Assembly (NCBI GenBank): GCA_020063525.1
Contig: JAGUUJ010000088.1
Span: 1-12,946 of the forward strand
Length of the DNA stretch: 12,946 nucleotides
Direction: 5' to 3'
Source of the DNA: Candidatus Omnitrophota bacterium
GTDB lineage: Bacteria; Omnitrophota; Gorgyraeia; Gygaellales; Profunditerraquicolaceae
Shown here piece by piece: positions 7,046 to 12,946 of this stretch. Made by a program: the position numbers and the translations under genes. Numbering within the stretch: the first letter of the stretch is position 1; every line of letters begins with the position of its first letter. The notes below the pieces were generated by a model that saw nothing but the letters and a program-made list of their open reading frames with translations, was not told where the DNA came from and did no database searches.

Positions 7046-7810
7046 CTATCTCAACGCAGGTGCAAAATTATCCAATTTATTCAATACTTTTTGGGATTTA
7101 AGCTCTTTTTCCAGATGAAAGGTTAAAAAGGCATTTAAGATTATATTCAATTCCTTTTTAATTTGCGGGTTCATGCCTAAATTCAGATTAATCTTAAAGT
7201 CATTCTTCTCAATGTGCAGGATAGAAGCAACTGTTCCTCTGAAAATTGTGCGCGACCTCAGGTCCTTATGGTAACATTCTGCGCAAAGCAAGCCACCTAA
7301 TACAAAACTGAATTTTGAATGGCCGTTAATCCTTGCGCCACAGATAACACAAGAATCAAAATGGGGCTTAAACCCTGAAAAAGCCAGCATCTTAATCTTA
7401 AATATAGTCATGATTTTATCGGGGTTATCGGTTGACTCCAATTCATTAAGGCAGGTGGTAGCTAAATCAAAAACCTCTTCGTTTTTATCTTCCTGCGGCA
7501 TAATTTCGTCTATTAGTTCCATCATTAAACTGGCTACTCCTATTTTAGAAATATTTTGTCTAATCAGGCTAAAATTATCCTTTGTGTCGCATTGAGAAAC
7601 CAGATGTAACGCGGAATTTATTTTCTTATAGAATACGATGTCATTGTGGGAAAACAGTTCTAAGGTGCTGGCAAATTTAGCCGGCTCTTTTTTAATCCCC
7701 TTGAGCAATCCGCTCATTTTTCCGAAATCCCGGCTATAAAAATTAACAATAATAGAGGTTTCCCGGAAATCCCACTTATTTAAAACTAATACCTCGGTTT
7801 TGTATATCAA
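7046..7810 (-). CDS. recO: DNA repair and recombination mediator RecO
   Basis: A 254-residue RecO, usual length. In the RecFOR pathway it helps load RecA onto SSB-coated single-stranded DNA and anneals strands. The N-terminal OB-fold segment carries the family's opening (KTEVLVLNKWDFRETSIIV, with GLLKGIKK near 34-41). The helical C-terminal part has a zinc-type four-cysteine site at Cys154, Cys157, Cys176 and Cys179. The start codon is TTG at 7810, supported by GAAGGAG six bases upstream and by the normal RecO N-terminus beginning right there; no ATG gives a better fit. It follows ybeY by 64 bp. In Firmicutes recO closes the phoH-ybeY-era cluster, so this position is familiar, although era is not present between them. 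Confidence 0.93.
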   Translation of the reverse strand: MIYKTEVLVLNKWDFRETSIIVNFYSRDFGKMSGLLKGIKKEPAKFASTLELFSHNDIVFYKKINSALHLVSQCDTKDNFSLIRQNISKIGVASLMMELIDEIMPQEDKNEEVFDLATTCLNELESTDNPDKIMTIFKIKMLAFSGFKPHFDSCVICGARINGHSKFSFVLGGLLCAECYHKDLRSRTIFRGTVASILHIEKNDFKINLNLGMNPQIKKELNIILNAFLTFHLEKELKSQKVLNKLDNFAPALR

Positions 7811-7816
7811 GAAAAT

Positions 7817-7823
7817 CTCCTTC
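7817..7823 (-). promoter_or_regulatory. Shine-Dalgarno supporting the TTG start of recO
   Basis: GAAGGAG on the minus strand, with a six-base spacer (ATTTTC) before the TTG at 7810. This is near-ideal spacing and is the main reason for accepting the rare start codon. Confidence 0.8.
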
Positions 7824-7826
7824 GGC

Positions 7827-7888
7827 GATTAGGCCCTTCCTTAAAAAGGTGTAGGAAGACCTATCCTTTCTGGATTAGACCATTCCTT
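7827..7888. repeat. Short imperfect direct repeat at the ybeY-recO junction
   Basis: GATTAGGCCCTTCCTT at 7827-7842 and GATTAGACCATTCCTT at 7873-7888 match at 14 of 16 positions, 46 bases apart. The second copy covers the ybeY stop codon and last codons. An imperfect inverted repeat (7831-7841 against 7853-7862) lies between recO and ybeY. I can assign no function. Confidence 0.45.
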
Positions 7889-8315
7889 TACCAGGACATA
7901 TTTTGGCTAACTCCGCTTCTCTTCTGCGCATAAGTAATTTATCTTTTTTGGTTTTATCATCATAGCCTAAAATATGCAATACCCCGTGGACTACATACAT
8001 ATATAGTTCATATAAAGGCGAGGTCTTGAAAATTTTGGCGTTAGAAATAGCCCTATCCGTAGATATAACTATATCCGCAAATATCTTATCGGGGCACTTT
8101 GGTTCGGCAACATCAAAAGCAATCACATCCGTGGGGTTATTTTTACCAAGGTATTTCAAATTAAGCTCTTTAATTCTTCGGTCATTTACAAAACAAACGG
8201 TTATTTCGCCAGATTTTCTTATGCCTTCTATTGACAGGATTTTAAGAACGGTTTTTATTATCCTTTTCGGATTGATGGGAATCCTCTTTTGCAGATTCTT
8301 GATCGCTACTTTCAC
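7875..8315 (-). CDS. ybeY: Endoribonuclease YbeY (rRNA maturation factor)
   Basis: A 146-residue single-domain metalloprotein for 16S rRNA 3'-end maturation and ribosome quality control. The core NPTDVIAFDV (60-69) and the metal motif HGVLHILGYDD (110-120) identify it. His110 and His114 are present, but the third zinc ligand, usually histidine (GYDH), is Asp120 here. The arginine of the E. coli YRGK motif (Arg59) is Leu56 in KYLGK. Both changes also occur in some other bacterial groups, so the protein is probably functional. The start is GTG at 8315 with no clear Shine-Dalgarno; the N-terminus MKVAIKNLQKRIPIN fits the family. It follows the HD-domain membrane gene by 69 bp, within which two overlapping hairpins can form. 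PhoH (YbeZ) two genes upstream is its usual genomic companion. Confidence 0.93.
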   Translation of the reverse strand: MKVAIKNLQKRIPINPKRIIKTVLKILSIEGIRKSGEITVCFVNDRRIKELNLKYLGKNNPTDVIAFDVAEPKCPDKIFADIVISTDRAISNAKIFKTSPLYELYMYVVHGVLHILGYDDKTKKDKLLMRRREAELAKICPGKGMV

Positions 8316-8333
8316 TAAACTTTTGCAGTTTGA

Positions 8334-8413
8334 GGATGCCGAATGCGGTTTCTTATCATCGTTTTACTTCGGCATCCCGAAGCATCACTTTGAAGAAGCG
8401 CTGCCTTCGGGAT
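8334..8413. repeat. Overlapping inverted repeats forming alternative hairpins between the HD gene and ybeY
   Basis: Arm A GGATGCCGAA (8334-8343) is the perfect complement of arm B TTCGGCATCC (8368-8377). A second arm, ATCCCGAAG (8374-8382), is the perfect complement of CTTCGGGAT (8405-8413). The arms at 8368-8377 and 8374-8382 share four bases, so the two hairpins exclude one another. A smaller CTTCGG/CCGAAG hairpin (8367-8382) is also possible. The unit spans the last codons and stop of the HD-domain gene and the gap before ybeY. No T-run follows. Confidence 0.7.
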
Positions 8414-9827
8414 ATGTTATACGTGCATGATATATGCCGCTTAGGATGCGAATAAATACAGCGGAAATCTTTTCCAGATCCTTAAGCGTTAAATCACATT
8501 CATCGAGCTGCCTGTCGATAAACTTATTGTTAATAATCTTGTGCACTACGTCTGCGATATTAGTAGGGGTGGATTCTTTTAAAGCCTTGGTCGCAGCTTC
8601 TACTGAATCTGCTAACAGCACTACGGCGGTTTCTTTTGTATTTGGTTTTGGGCCCGGATAGCGAAAGCCCTCTTCTCTTACCTCCTGGTCCTCCTTTAAG
8701 CTCTCTAAAGCGTGACGATAGAAATAATAGACAAGGCTCGTACCGTGGTGGCGCTGGATGAAATCTATCAAGCGCGGATTAAGCCTATATTTTTTAGCTA
8801 GTTCCAAGCCCTCATTGACATGGTTCATAATTACGAGCTTACTCATAGTAGGAGATAAAGTGTCGTGTTTACTGTTTTTTACCTCCTGGTTTTCACTAAA
8901 ATACTCTGGCTTCTGTAGTTTACCGATATCATGGTAGTACGCACCGATTCTGGCTAAAAGTGCATTAGCGCCCACTGCTTGGCATGCAGCCTCGGATAAA
9001 TTGCCCACAACCAGGCTATGATGATATGTCCCCGGAGCCTCCAAAACCATCCTCTGTAAAAGCGGCTGACTGAAATCAGCTAATTCCAATAAACTTATAT
9101 TTGTTACGGTCTTAAAGAGATATTCAAAAACAGGCAGAATTCCTATGACAATTACGCCAGATACAATGCCATTGAGTAAAAACATCAAATAATGCTGCGG
9201 ATACCCAATTCTGAAATGGTCAATAAAAAATAATGCTATGGCTTGCACAAGGCCCACAATGAAACCCGCGCGAATAATTGTTATGCGCTTACGCACACCC
9301 CGGATAAGAATAATTGATAAGATACCGCTGATTAAAAATAATAACCCGGCATCAATATCGCCAACAAGATAGGCAATACTAACTGAAGAGGCAAGCGCGA
9401 GCAATAAAGATAGCCCTGATTCTTCAAATAGTATTGCCGATAACATAGGTATAACAGTAAAGGGGATCCAGAATATCGGCAGGCCTTCCTGAATAACAAA
9501 ATAACTTATGACAAAGATAATTACAAAAAGTAAGGATAGCTTAAGCAGGCTGTAATTCCGCGAAAAGAATTTAAGGTAAACGAATATACAGACTAAAAAT
9601 AAAGGAATAACGAAATTTACCCCTAAGAGATAACTAATGAAAAAAACTAAAACCGTCGCAAAAATCAATCTTATGCCTGCCACCGCCGAATGGCGGCCAC
9701 CGCCTTTGGCGGGGTCCCGCAGAATGCGGTGAGGTGCCGCCAGAGGCGGCATCTGCCTGAAGCGTTCGGAAATTTGGAAAAGTCCAGAAATAAACCTTAG
9801 TTTATTTATTGCGGGGAACTTTATCAT
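8385..9827 (-). CDS. Membrane HD-domain phosphohydrolase, short PgpH/YqfF type (probable c-di-AMP phosphodiesterase)
   Basis: A 480-residue protein with about seven membrane helices (residues about 52-250) and a cytoplasmic HD domain (about 260-470). The HD motif series is visible: APGTYHHSLVVGNLSEAA with His270, YYHDIGK with His299-Asp300, NHVNEG with His336, RHHGT with His360-His361, and ADSVEA with Asp407. These match the metal ligands of PgpH, which hydrolyses cyclic di-AMP. Full-length PgpH proteins have a long extracellular 7TMR-HDED domain after the first helix; it is missing here. I chose the ATG at 9827 because the alternative TTG at 9890 lies deep inside phoH and adds a leader with no family match. 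Residues about 26-50 are encoded by a palindrome-rich insert (listed separately), just before the first helix. The C-terminal PEGSASSK is also encoded by a hairpin arm. Overlap with phoH is 26 bases. Confidence 0.88.
   Translation of the reverse strand: MIKFPAINKLRFISGLFQISERFRQMPPLAAPHRILRDPAKGGGRHSAVAGIRLIFATVLVFFISYLLGVNFVIPLFLVCIFVYLKFFSRNYSLLKLSLLFVIIFVISYFVIQEGLPIFWIPFTVIPMLSAILFEESGLSLLLALASSVSIAYLVGDIDAGLLFLISGILSIILIRGVRKRITIIRAGFIVGLVQAIALFFIDHFRIGYPQHYLMFLLNGIVSGVIVIGILPVFEYLFKTVTNISLLELADFSQPLLQRMVLEAPGTYHHSLVVGNLSEAACQAVGANALLARIGAYYHDIGKLQKPEYFSENQEVKNSKHDTLSPTMSKLVIMNHVNEGLELAKKYRLNPRLIDFIQRHHGTSLVYYFYRHALESLKEDQEVREEGFRYPGPKPNTKETAVVLLADSVEAATKALKESTPTNIADVVHKIINNKFIDRQLDECDLTLKDLEKISAVFIRILSGIYHARITYPEGSASSK
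9678..9752. repeat. Palindrome-rich, REP-like insert inside the HD-domain gene
   Basis: Four short hairpins stand side by side: CCGCC-GAAT-GGCGG (9683-9696), CCGCC-TTT-GGCGG (9700-9712), CCGCA-GAA-TGCGG (9717-9729) and TGCCGCC-AGA-GGCGGCA (9735-9751). The segment is much richer in GC than its surroundings and encodes a low-complexity stretch of about 25 residues (MPPLAAPHRILRDPAKGGG and on) between the N-terminus and the first membrane helix, in frame. This has the look of a mobile palindromic element that landed in a tolerant linker. Confidence 0.75.
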
Positions 9828-10764
9828 ACGCCTCAATAATTCTCTGTACCAATGCGTGCCTGACGACGTCAAAACCAGTAAAATAAACAAACTTTATGCC
9901 TGTGATATCTTTTAATATATCCTGCGCCTGAAGTAATCCTATGGGTTTAGCGTCGGGCAGGTCGCTCTGCGTGATATCGCCGGTAATAACGGCTTTGGAA
10001 TCAAAACCTAATCGCGTGAGAAACATCTTCATCTGCTCACGAGTAGCGTTCTGCGCTTCGTCTAAAATAATAAAGGCATCGTTCAGTGTCCTTCCCCGCA
10101 TATAAGCTAAAGGGGCCACCTCGATAATGCTGGTCTCTAAATATTTCTCGATGCGTTCGGCATCCACCATATCATAAATCGCATCATAAAGCGGCCGAAG
10201 ATACGGCGATATCTTCTCATACATATCGCCGGGCAAGAATCCTAAGGATTCTCCTGCTTCAATTGCCGGCCGGGTAAGAATGATTCGACGCACCTCTTGT
10301 TTCTTCAAGGCCTCAACTGCAGAGGCCATGGCTAAATATGTTTTGCCCGTGCCTGCAGGGCCTATGCCAAAAACAATATCGTAGTTTTTAATTGCCTCTA
10401 CATATTCGCGCTGGCCTTTGGTCTTTGGCCCTATCGGCTTGCCGCTAAACGATCGCGTAACATCTGAATCCTGGATACCAATAGAGCCCGTACCGGCCCT
10501 TTTTCCCTTATTAAAGTTTGCTATTAAGGAAAATAAATCTGCCCTGCCTATTTGGGCCTGTCCTGAGCGTATAGCTGTTAACATATATTCGATAAGGCCC
10601 GAGGCTTTTTTAATGTTATTTATTGTTCCGCTTATTTTAAGATGCTCGCCGCGCAGAGTTATCCGAACCTTAAATTCTTTCTCTATTGCCTTGATATTTT
10701 CGTCACGGGAGCCAAAGAGGGCCTGTGCTTCCTCGTGGGTCTGGATTTTAATTATCTTTTCCAT
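9802..10764 (-). CDS. phoH: PhoH family ATPase (PhoH/YbeZ)
   Basis: A 320-residue P-loop ATPase, normal length for the YbeZ/PhoH group, a presumed RNA-associated helicase-like protein linked to YbeY in ribosome and rRNA metabolism. Residues about 1-65 form a KH-like N-terminal region. The ATPase carries Walker A GPAGTGKT (135-142), the RPAIEAGE and LGFLPGD segments (165-180), Walker B FIILDEAQN (231-239) and TGDITQSDLP (261-270). The ATG lies six bases after the stop of the LysM lipoprotein gene, with no visible Shine-Dalgarno, which suggests translation depends on the upstream gene. Downstream it overlaps the HD-domain membrane gene by 26 bases. phoH, the HD gene and ybeY in this order are a common bacterial arrangement. 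Confidence 0.95.
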   Translation of the reverse strand: MEKIIKIQTHEEAQALFGSRDENIKAIEKEFKVRITLRGEHLKISGTINNIKKASGLIEYMLTAIRSGQAQIGRADLFSLIANFNKGKRAGTGSIGIQDSDVTRSFSGKPIGPKTKGQREYVEAIKNYDIVFGIGPAGTGKTYLAMASAVEALKKQEVRRIILTRPAIEAGESLGFLPGDMYEKISPYLRPLYDAIYDMVDAERIEKYLETSIIEVAPLAYMRGRTLNDAFIILDEAQNATREQMKMFLTRLGFDSKAVITGDITQSDLPDAKPIGLLQAQDILKDITGIKFVYFTGFDVVRHALVQRIIEAYDKVPRNK

Positions 10765-10770
10765 AAAATT

Positions 10771-11337
10771 TTATTTCAGATTTTCTTTGGTTTCCTTCAG
10801 GGATTCGACAGGAACATCTATAACCTGTCCGGGATAAATTTTATCGGGGGCTTTTAGTTTGTCTTTATTTGCCTCAAAAATCTTATTCCATTTTTTGGTT
10901 GTTCCATAAAATTTCTTGGATATCTTCTGGAGCGTATCGCCTTTCTGCACAGTATATTTTTCTATAAATGCTTTGGATACGCCGGGTGCAGAAGTTGGCT
11001 CTGCAATTTCAGGGGTAGTGCTTTCGGTAATAAGCCCTCGATTACCCCATATTGTCTTATCTTCGGTCTTTTCTGCAATTTTAGTTTTGGGTATCCTTTC
11101 AAATTTTATGGGTGAATGCAGCTCTACTTCTACAGCCTGAGTAGTGCGCGTGGTTTTTCTTTCTTTCGCCTCTTGTGAAGGTGCCTGTCCCTGAAGATAC
11201 CCGCGGTTACCGGTTAAATCCTGGTCAATTCTTTCTCTTGTTACTGGATACGATCTTACCACGCATCCGGATAGCAAAAATAACCCTAACAGACATAGCG
11301 GATAGCGAATAGCGAATAGCGGATAGTTTCGTTTCAT
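10771..11337 (-). CDS. LysM-domain lipoprotein
   Basis: A 188-residue envelope protein of unknown specific role. A type II signal peptide ends in the lipobox LLSGC, with Cys25 the lipidated residue. A polar, probably unfolded linker (26-125) contains two GNRG motifs (43-46 and 98-101). One LysM peptidoglycan-binding domain occupies about 127-176 (EKYTVQKGDTLQKISKKFYG to YPGQVIDVP). It should tether a membrane to the peptidoglycan. The DNA of the signal peptide contains a heptamer tandem repeat, which makes residues 4-15 unusual (NYPLFAIRYPLC). The start is well supported by GAGGAGG five bases upstream, and the ATG overlaps the aspS stop as ATGA. I do not recognise a named gene; its place between aspS and phoH gives no clear functional link. 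Confidence 0.88.
   Translation of the reverse strand: MKRNYPLFAIRYPLCLLGLFLLSGCVVRSYPVTRERIDQDLTGNRGYLQGQAPSQEAKERKTTRTTQAVEVELHSPIKFERIPKTKIAEKTEDKTIWGNRGLITESTTPEIAEPTSAPGVSKAFIEKYTVQKGDTLQKISKKFYGTTKKWNKIFEANKDKLKAPDKIYPGQVIDVPVESLKETKENLK
11295..11326. repeat. Heptanucleotide tandem repeat, four units plus a partial
   Basis: ATAGCGR repeats four times on the plus strand (ATAGCGG, ATAGCGA, ATAGCGA, ATAGCGG) followed by ATAG. It lies within the codons for residues 4-15 of the LysM lipoprotein signal peptide. A seven-base unit is not a multiple of three, so loss or gain of one unit would shift the reading frame. Confidence 0.85.
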
Positions 11338-12740
11338 TTCTTCCTCCTCTCTTTTGTCTTCTTAACCATAAGACTCAATTCTTTCAACTGTTTTTCTTCT
11401 ACCTCTGAAGGTGCGCCGGTCAAAGGGCAAAAACCCGCACTCGTCTTGGGAAACGCTATCATTTCTCTGATGCTTGTTTCGCCTGCTAAAATTGCCAGGA
11501 GCCTATCCAGGCCTATGGCAATGCCTGCGTGCGGCGGCGCACCGTATTGAAAAGCTTCCAGCAAAAAACCAAAACGTTGATATGCCTCGGTTTTATTTAT
11601 ACCGATGAGCTTAAAAATCCTCTCCTGTAATTCCTGCTCGTGAATCCTTATAGAACCCGAGCCTATTTCCATTCCGTTTAAAACCAAATCATAGGAACGC
11701 GCCTTTACTTTCTCCGGCGTTTTCTCTAAAATATCCAAATCCTCCTGGCGCGGGGCAGTAAAAGGATGATGCTCACTCTCCCAGCGTTTTTCTTCTTCAG
11801 TATATTTAAATAAAGGGAAATCGACTATCCAGACAAAGGCAAACTCAGAATTTAATTCTCTCCTCAAATCAGGTTTATCGCTACTGTATTTCTTCTGGGC
11901 TTCATCGTATGTCATACGGGTAAAAGGAATTTTAATCTCTATATTTTTTATTTCTTTAAGTATTAACTGCACCAGCTGCTCCGTTAAAGAAAAGATGTCC
12001 TCTTCATTGACAAAAGACATCTCTAAATCCAATTGCGTAAATTCGGGTTGACGGTCAGCGCGCAAGTCTTCGTCCCGGAAACACTTGGCAATCTGATAAT
12101 ATCTCTCTATACCGGCAACCATGAGTATCTGTTTGAATAACTGCGGTGACTGGGGCAGTGCATAAAAATGGCCGGGATTAAGCCGCGAAGGAACCAGATA
12201 ATCGCGCGCACCTTCGGGAGTAGACTTGGTAAGGATGGGTGTCTCAGACTCGATAAAACCTTCTTTATCTAAGAATTGACGTATAGTTTTATAAAGCCCA
12301 TGCCTTAAGATAAAATTATTAAATATTTTCTTTCTTCTTAAATCCAGATACCTGTATTTAAAGCGCGTCTCTTCGCCGATATCCAGATTTTCTGCTATTT
12401 CAAACGGCGGGGTTATGCTGGGATTTAGAATTTCTAATTGCCGGGCAGTAATTTCTATCACGCCTGTGGTTAGTTTGGGATTGAGCGTGCCTTCAGGCCT
12501 TTTATTGACTAATCCCTTCACTTTAATGACAAACTCATTTCTTAAATGCCCTGCCTCCTTATAGATATCAGCAGGGCACTCTTTAGGTATAAAAACAACC
12601 TGGGTAATCCCATATCGGTCACGGATATCGATAAAGATAAGTTTTCCGTGGTCGCGGCGAGCCGCTACCCAACCGCATAAGGTAACATCCTTACCAATGT
12701 CATTTTCGTTCAGTTCGCCGCAAGTATGAGTCCGTAACAT
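11334..12740 (-). CDS. aspS: Aspartyl-tRNA synthetase, compact form lacking the GAD insertion domain
   Basis: Charges tRNA-Asp (or tRNA-Asp and tRNA-Asn, if non-discriminating) with aspartate. The bacterial-type features are present: an N-terminal anticodon-binding OB-fold (about 1-105, with CGWVAARRDHGKLIFIDIRD), motif 1 region, ALPQSPQLFKQILM (194-207), motif 2 CFRDEDLRADRQPEFTQLD (220-238), and motif 3 GIAIGLDRLLAILAG (406-420). Length is 468 residues against roughly 580-600 for typical bacterial enzymes. The missing part is the GAD domain: MTYDEAQKKYSSDKPDLR (276-293) runs almost directly into FVWIVDFPLFKY (302-313), where about 120 residues normally intervene. The catalytic core reads as complete and the frame is clean, so this is probably a functional compact enzyme. 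The ATG follows the hisS stop by one base, with AAAGGG as ribosome site. Confidence 0.95.
   Translation of the reverse strand: MLRTHTCGELNENDIGKDVTLCGWVAARRDHGKLIFIDIRDRYGITQVVFIPKECPADIYKEAGHLRNEFVIKVKGLVNKRPEGTLNPKLTTGVIEITARQLEILNPSITPPFEIAENLDIGEETRFKYRYLDLRRKKIFNNFILRHGLYKTIRQFLDKEGFIESETPILTKSTPEGARDYLVPSRLNPGHFYALPQSPQLFKQILMVAGIERYYQIAKCFRDEDLRADRQPEFTQLDLEMSFVNEEDIFSLTEQLVQLILKEIKNIEIKIPFTRMTYDEAQKKYSSDKPDLRRELNSEFAFVWIVDFPLFKYTEEEKRWESEHHPFTAPRQEDLDILEKTPEKVKARSYDLVLNGMEIGSGSIRIHEQELQERIFKLIGINKTEAYQRFGFLLEAFQYGAPPHAGIAIGLDRLLAILAGETSIREMIAFPKTSAGFCPLTGAPSEVEEKQLKELSLMVKKTKERRKK
11343..11349 (-). promoter_or_regulatory. Strong Shine-Dalgarno of the LysM lipoprotein gene
   Basis: GAGGAGG on the minus strand, five bases before the ATG at 11337, placed within the last codons of aspS. 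It fixes the lipoprotein start and suggests high translation independent of aspS termination. Confidence 0.8.
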
Positions 12741-12741
12741 T

Positions 12742-12946
12742 TTAACCCTTTTGTAATAAATTTTTTAGATTATCCACCAATTCATCCTGTTTAACTTCCC
12801 GCTGCTCTCCAGAAACCATGTCCTTAAGCGTCACTGCACCTTTCTTCAATTCATCCTCTCCAATAATTAAAACAAGCCTTACAGACAAATCGTTGGCTTT
12901 GCGTAGCGCTCCTTTTAAGGATTTGTCCTCGTAATCAGTATCAGAA
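12742..12946 (-). CDS. hisS: Histidyl-tRNA synthetase, C-terminal fragment (cut by window edge)
   Basis: The last 67 residues of HisRS; the rest lies beyond the window. The segment reads KGALRKANDLSVRLVLIIG, then EDELKKGAVTLKDMVSGEQ, the typical end of the HisRS anticodon-binding domain, and stops after LLQKG. The stop is one base from the aspS start, so hisS and aspS form one transcription unit, a pairing seen in many bacteria. The frame was read by hand and is open from the window edge. Confidence 0.9.
   Translation of the reverse strand, partial: SDTDYEDKSLKGALRKANDLSVRLVLIIGEDELKKGAVTLKDMVSGEQREVKQDELVDNLKNLLQKG

Noticed and set aside
9678..9752. CRISPR-like array, because of the serial palindromes.
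   Set aside because: The units differ in sequence and spacing and there are no spacers of regular length; it reads as one REP-like insert.
9828..9890. Longer N-terminus of the HD-domain protein from a TTG at 9890.
   Set aside because: It lies inside the phoH coding region, adds residues with no family match, and an ATG at 9827 with GAGG nearby gives a better start.
1602..10857. Numerous plus-strand open frames of 60-150 codons.
   Set aside because: All lie opposite well-identified minus-strand genes and their translations show no recognisable domains.

Overview
This is a bacterial chromosomal segment in which every recognisable gene reads on the minus strand. By eye the GC content is near 40%. 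I see no genes on the plus strand, no tRNA or rRNA, no CRISPR array, no transposase, and no gene-free stretch over 300 bases. The largest gap is about 160 bp, between the panE-like gene and polX. The style points to an uncultured, Gram-negative-type lineage: two lipoproteins with clear lipoboxes, dense ATGA-type overlaps, TTG and GTG starts, and palindromic repeats in and around genes. Omnitrophota or a relative is my guess from the overall look, and it is only a guess.

Layout in the direction of transcription (high to low coordinates). First come the 3' end of hisS and a complete aspS that lacks the usual GAD insertion domain. A LysM lipoprotein overlaps the aspS stop, and a PhoH-type ATPase gene follows. 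Next is a membrane HD-domain phosphohydrolase of the PgpH/YqfF (c-di-AMP phosphodiesterase) type, in a short form with a palindrome-rich insert in its coding sequence. Then come ybeY (rRNA maturation), recO (recombination mediator) and a ketopantoate reductase-like gene. phoH - HD membrane protein - ybeY - recO recalls the Firmicutes phoH-yqfF-ybeY-dgkA-cdd-era-recO cluster, here without dgkA, cdd and era.

After the 160 bp gap comes a second tight run: polX (X-family polymerase with a PHP exonuclease domain), apbE (flavin transferase lipoprotein), an NfnA-like flavin/[2Fe-2S] subunit, a soluble protein with PRC-barrel-like, MgtE-N and CBS domains, and an NRAMP-superfamily transporter cut by the window edge. 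Every junction in this run overlaps by 1 to 20 bases, so co-transcription and translational coupling are likely.

The most interesting pair is the last one. A channel-less MgtE-type Mg2+-sensing module is translationally coupled to an NRAMP relative whose metal-site motifs (DPGN and MPH in classical members) are replaced. I infer a Mg2+-handling system in which an MgtE-style sensor serves an unrelated transporter. Other points worth checking are the compact AspRS, the repeat insertion inside the HD gene, two mutually exclusive hairpins between the HD gene and ybeY, and a heptamer tandem repeat inside a lipoprotein signal peptide.
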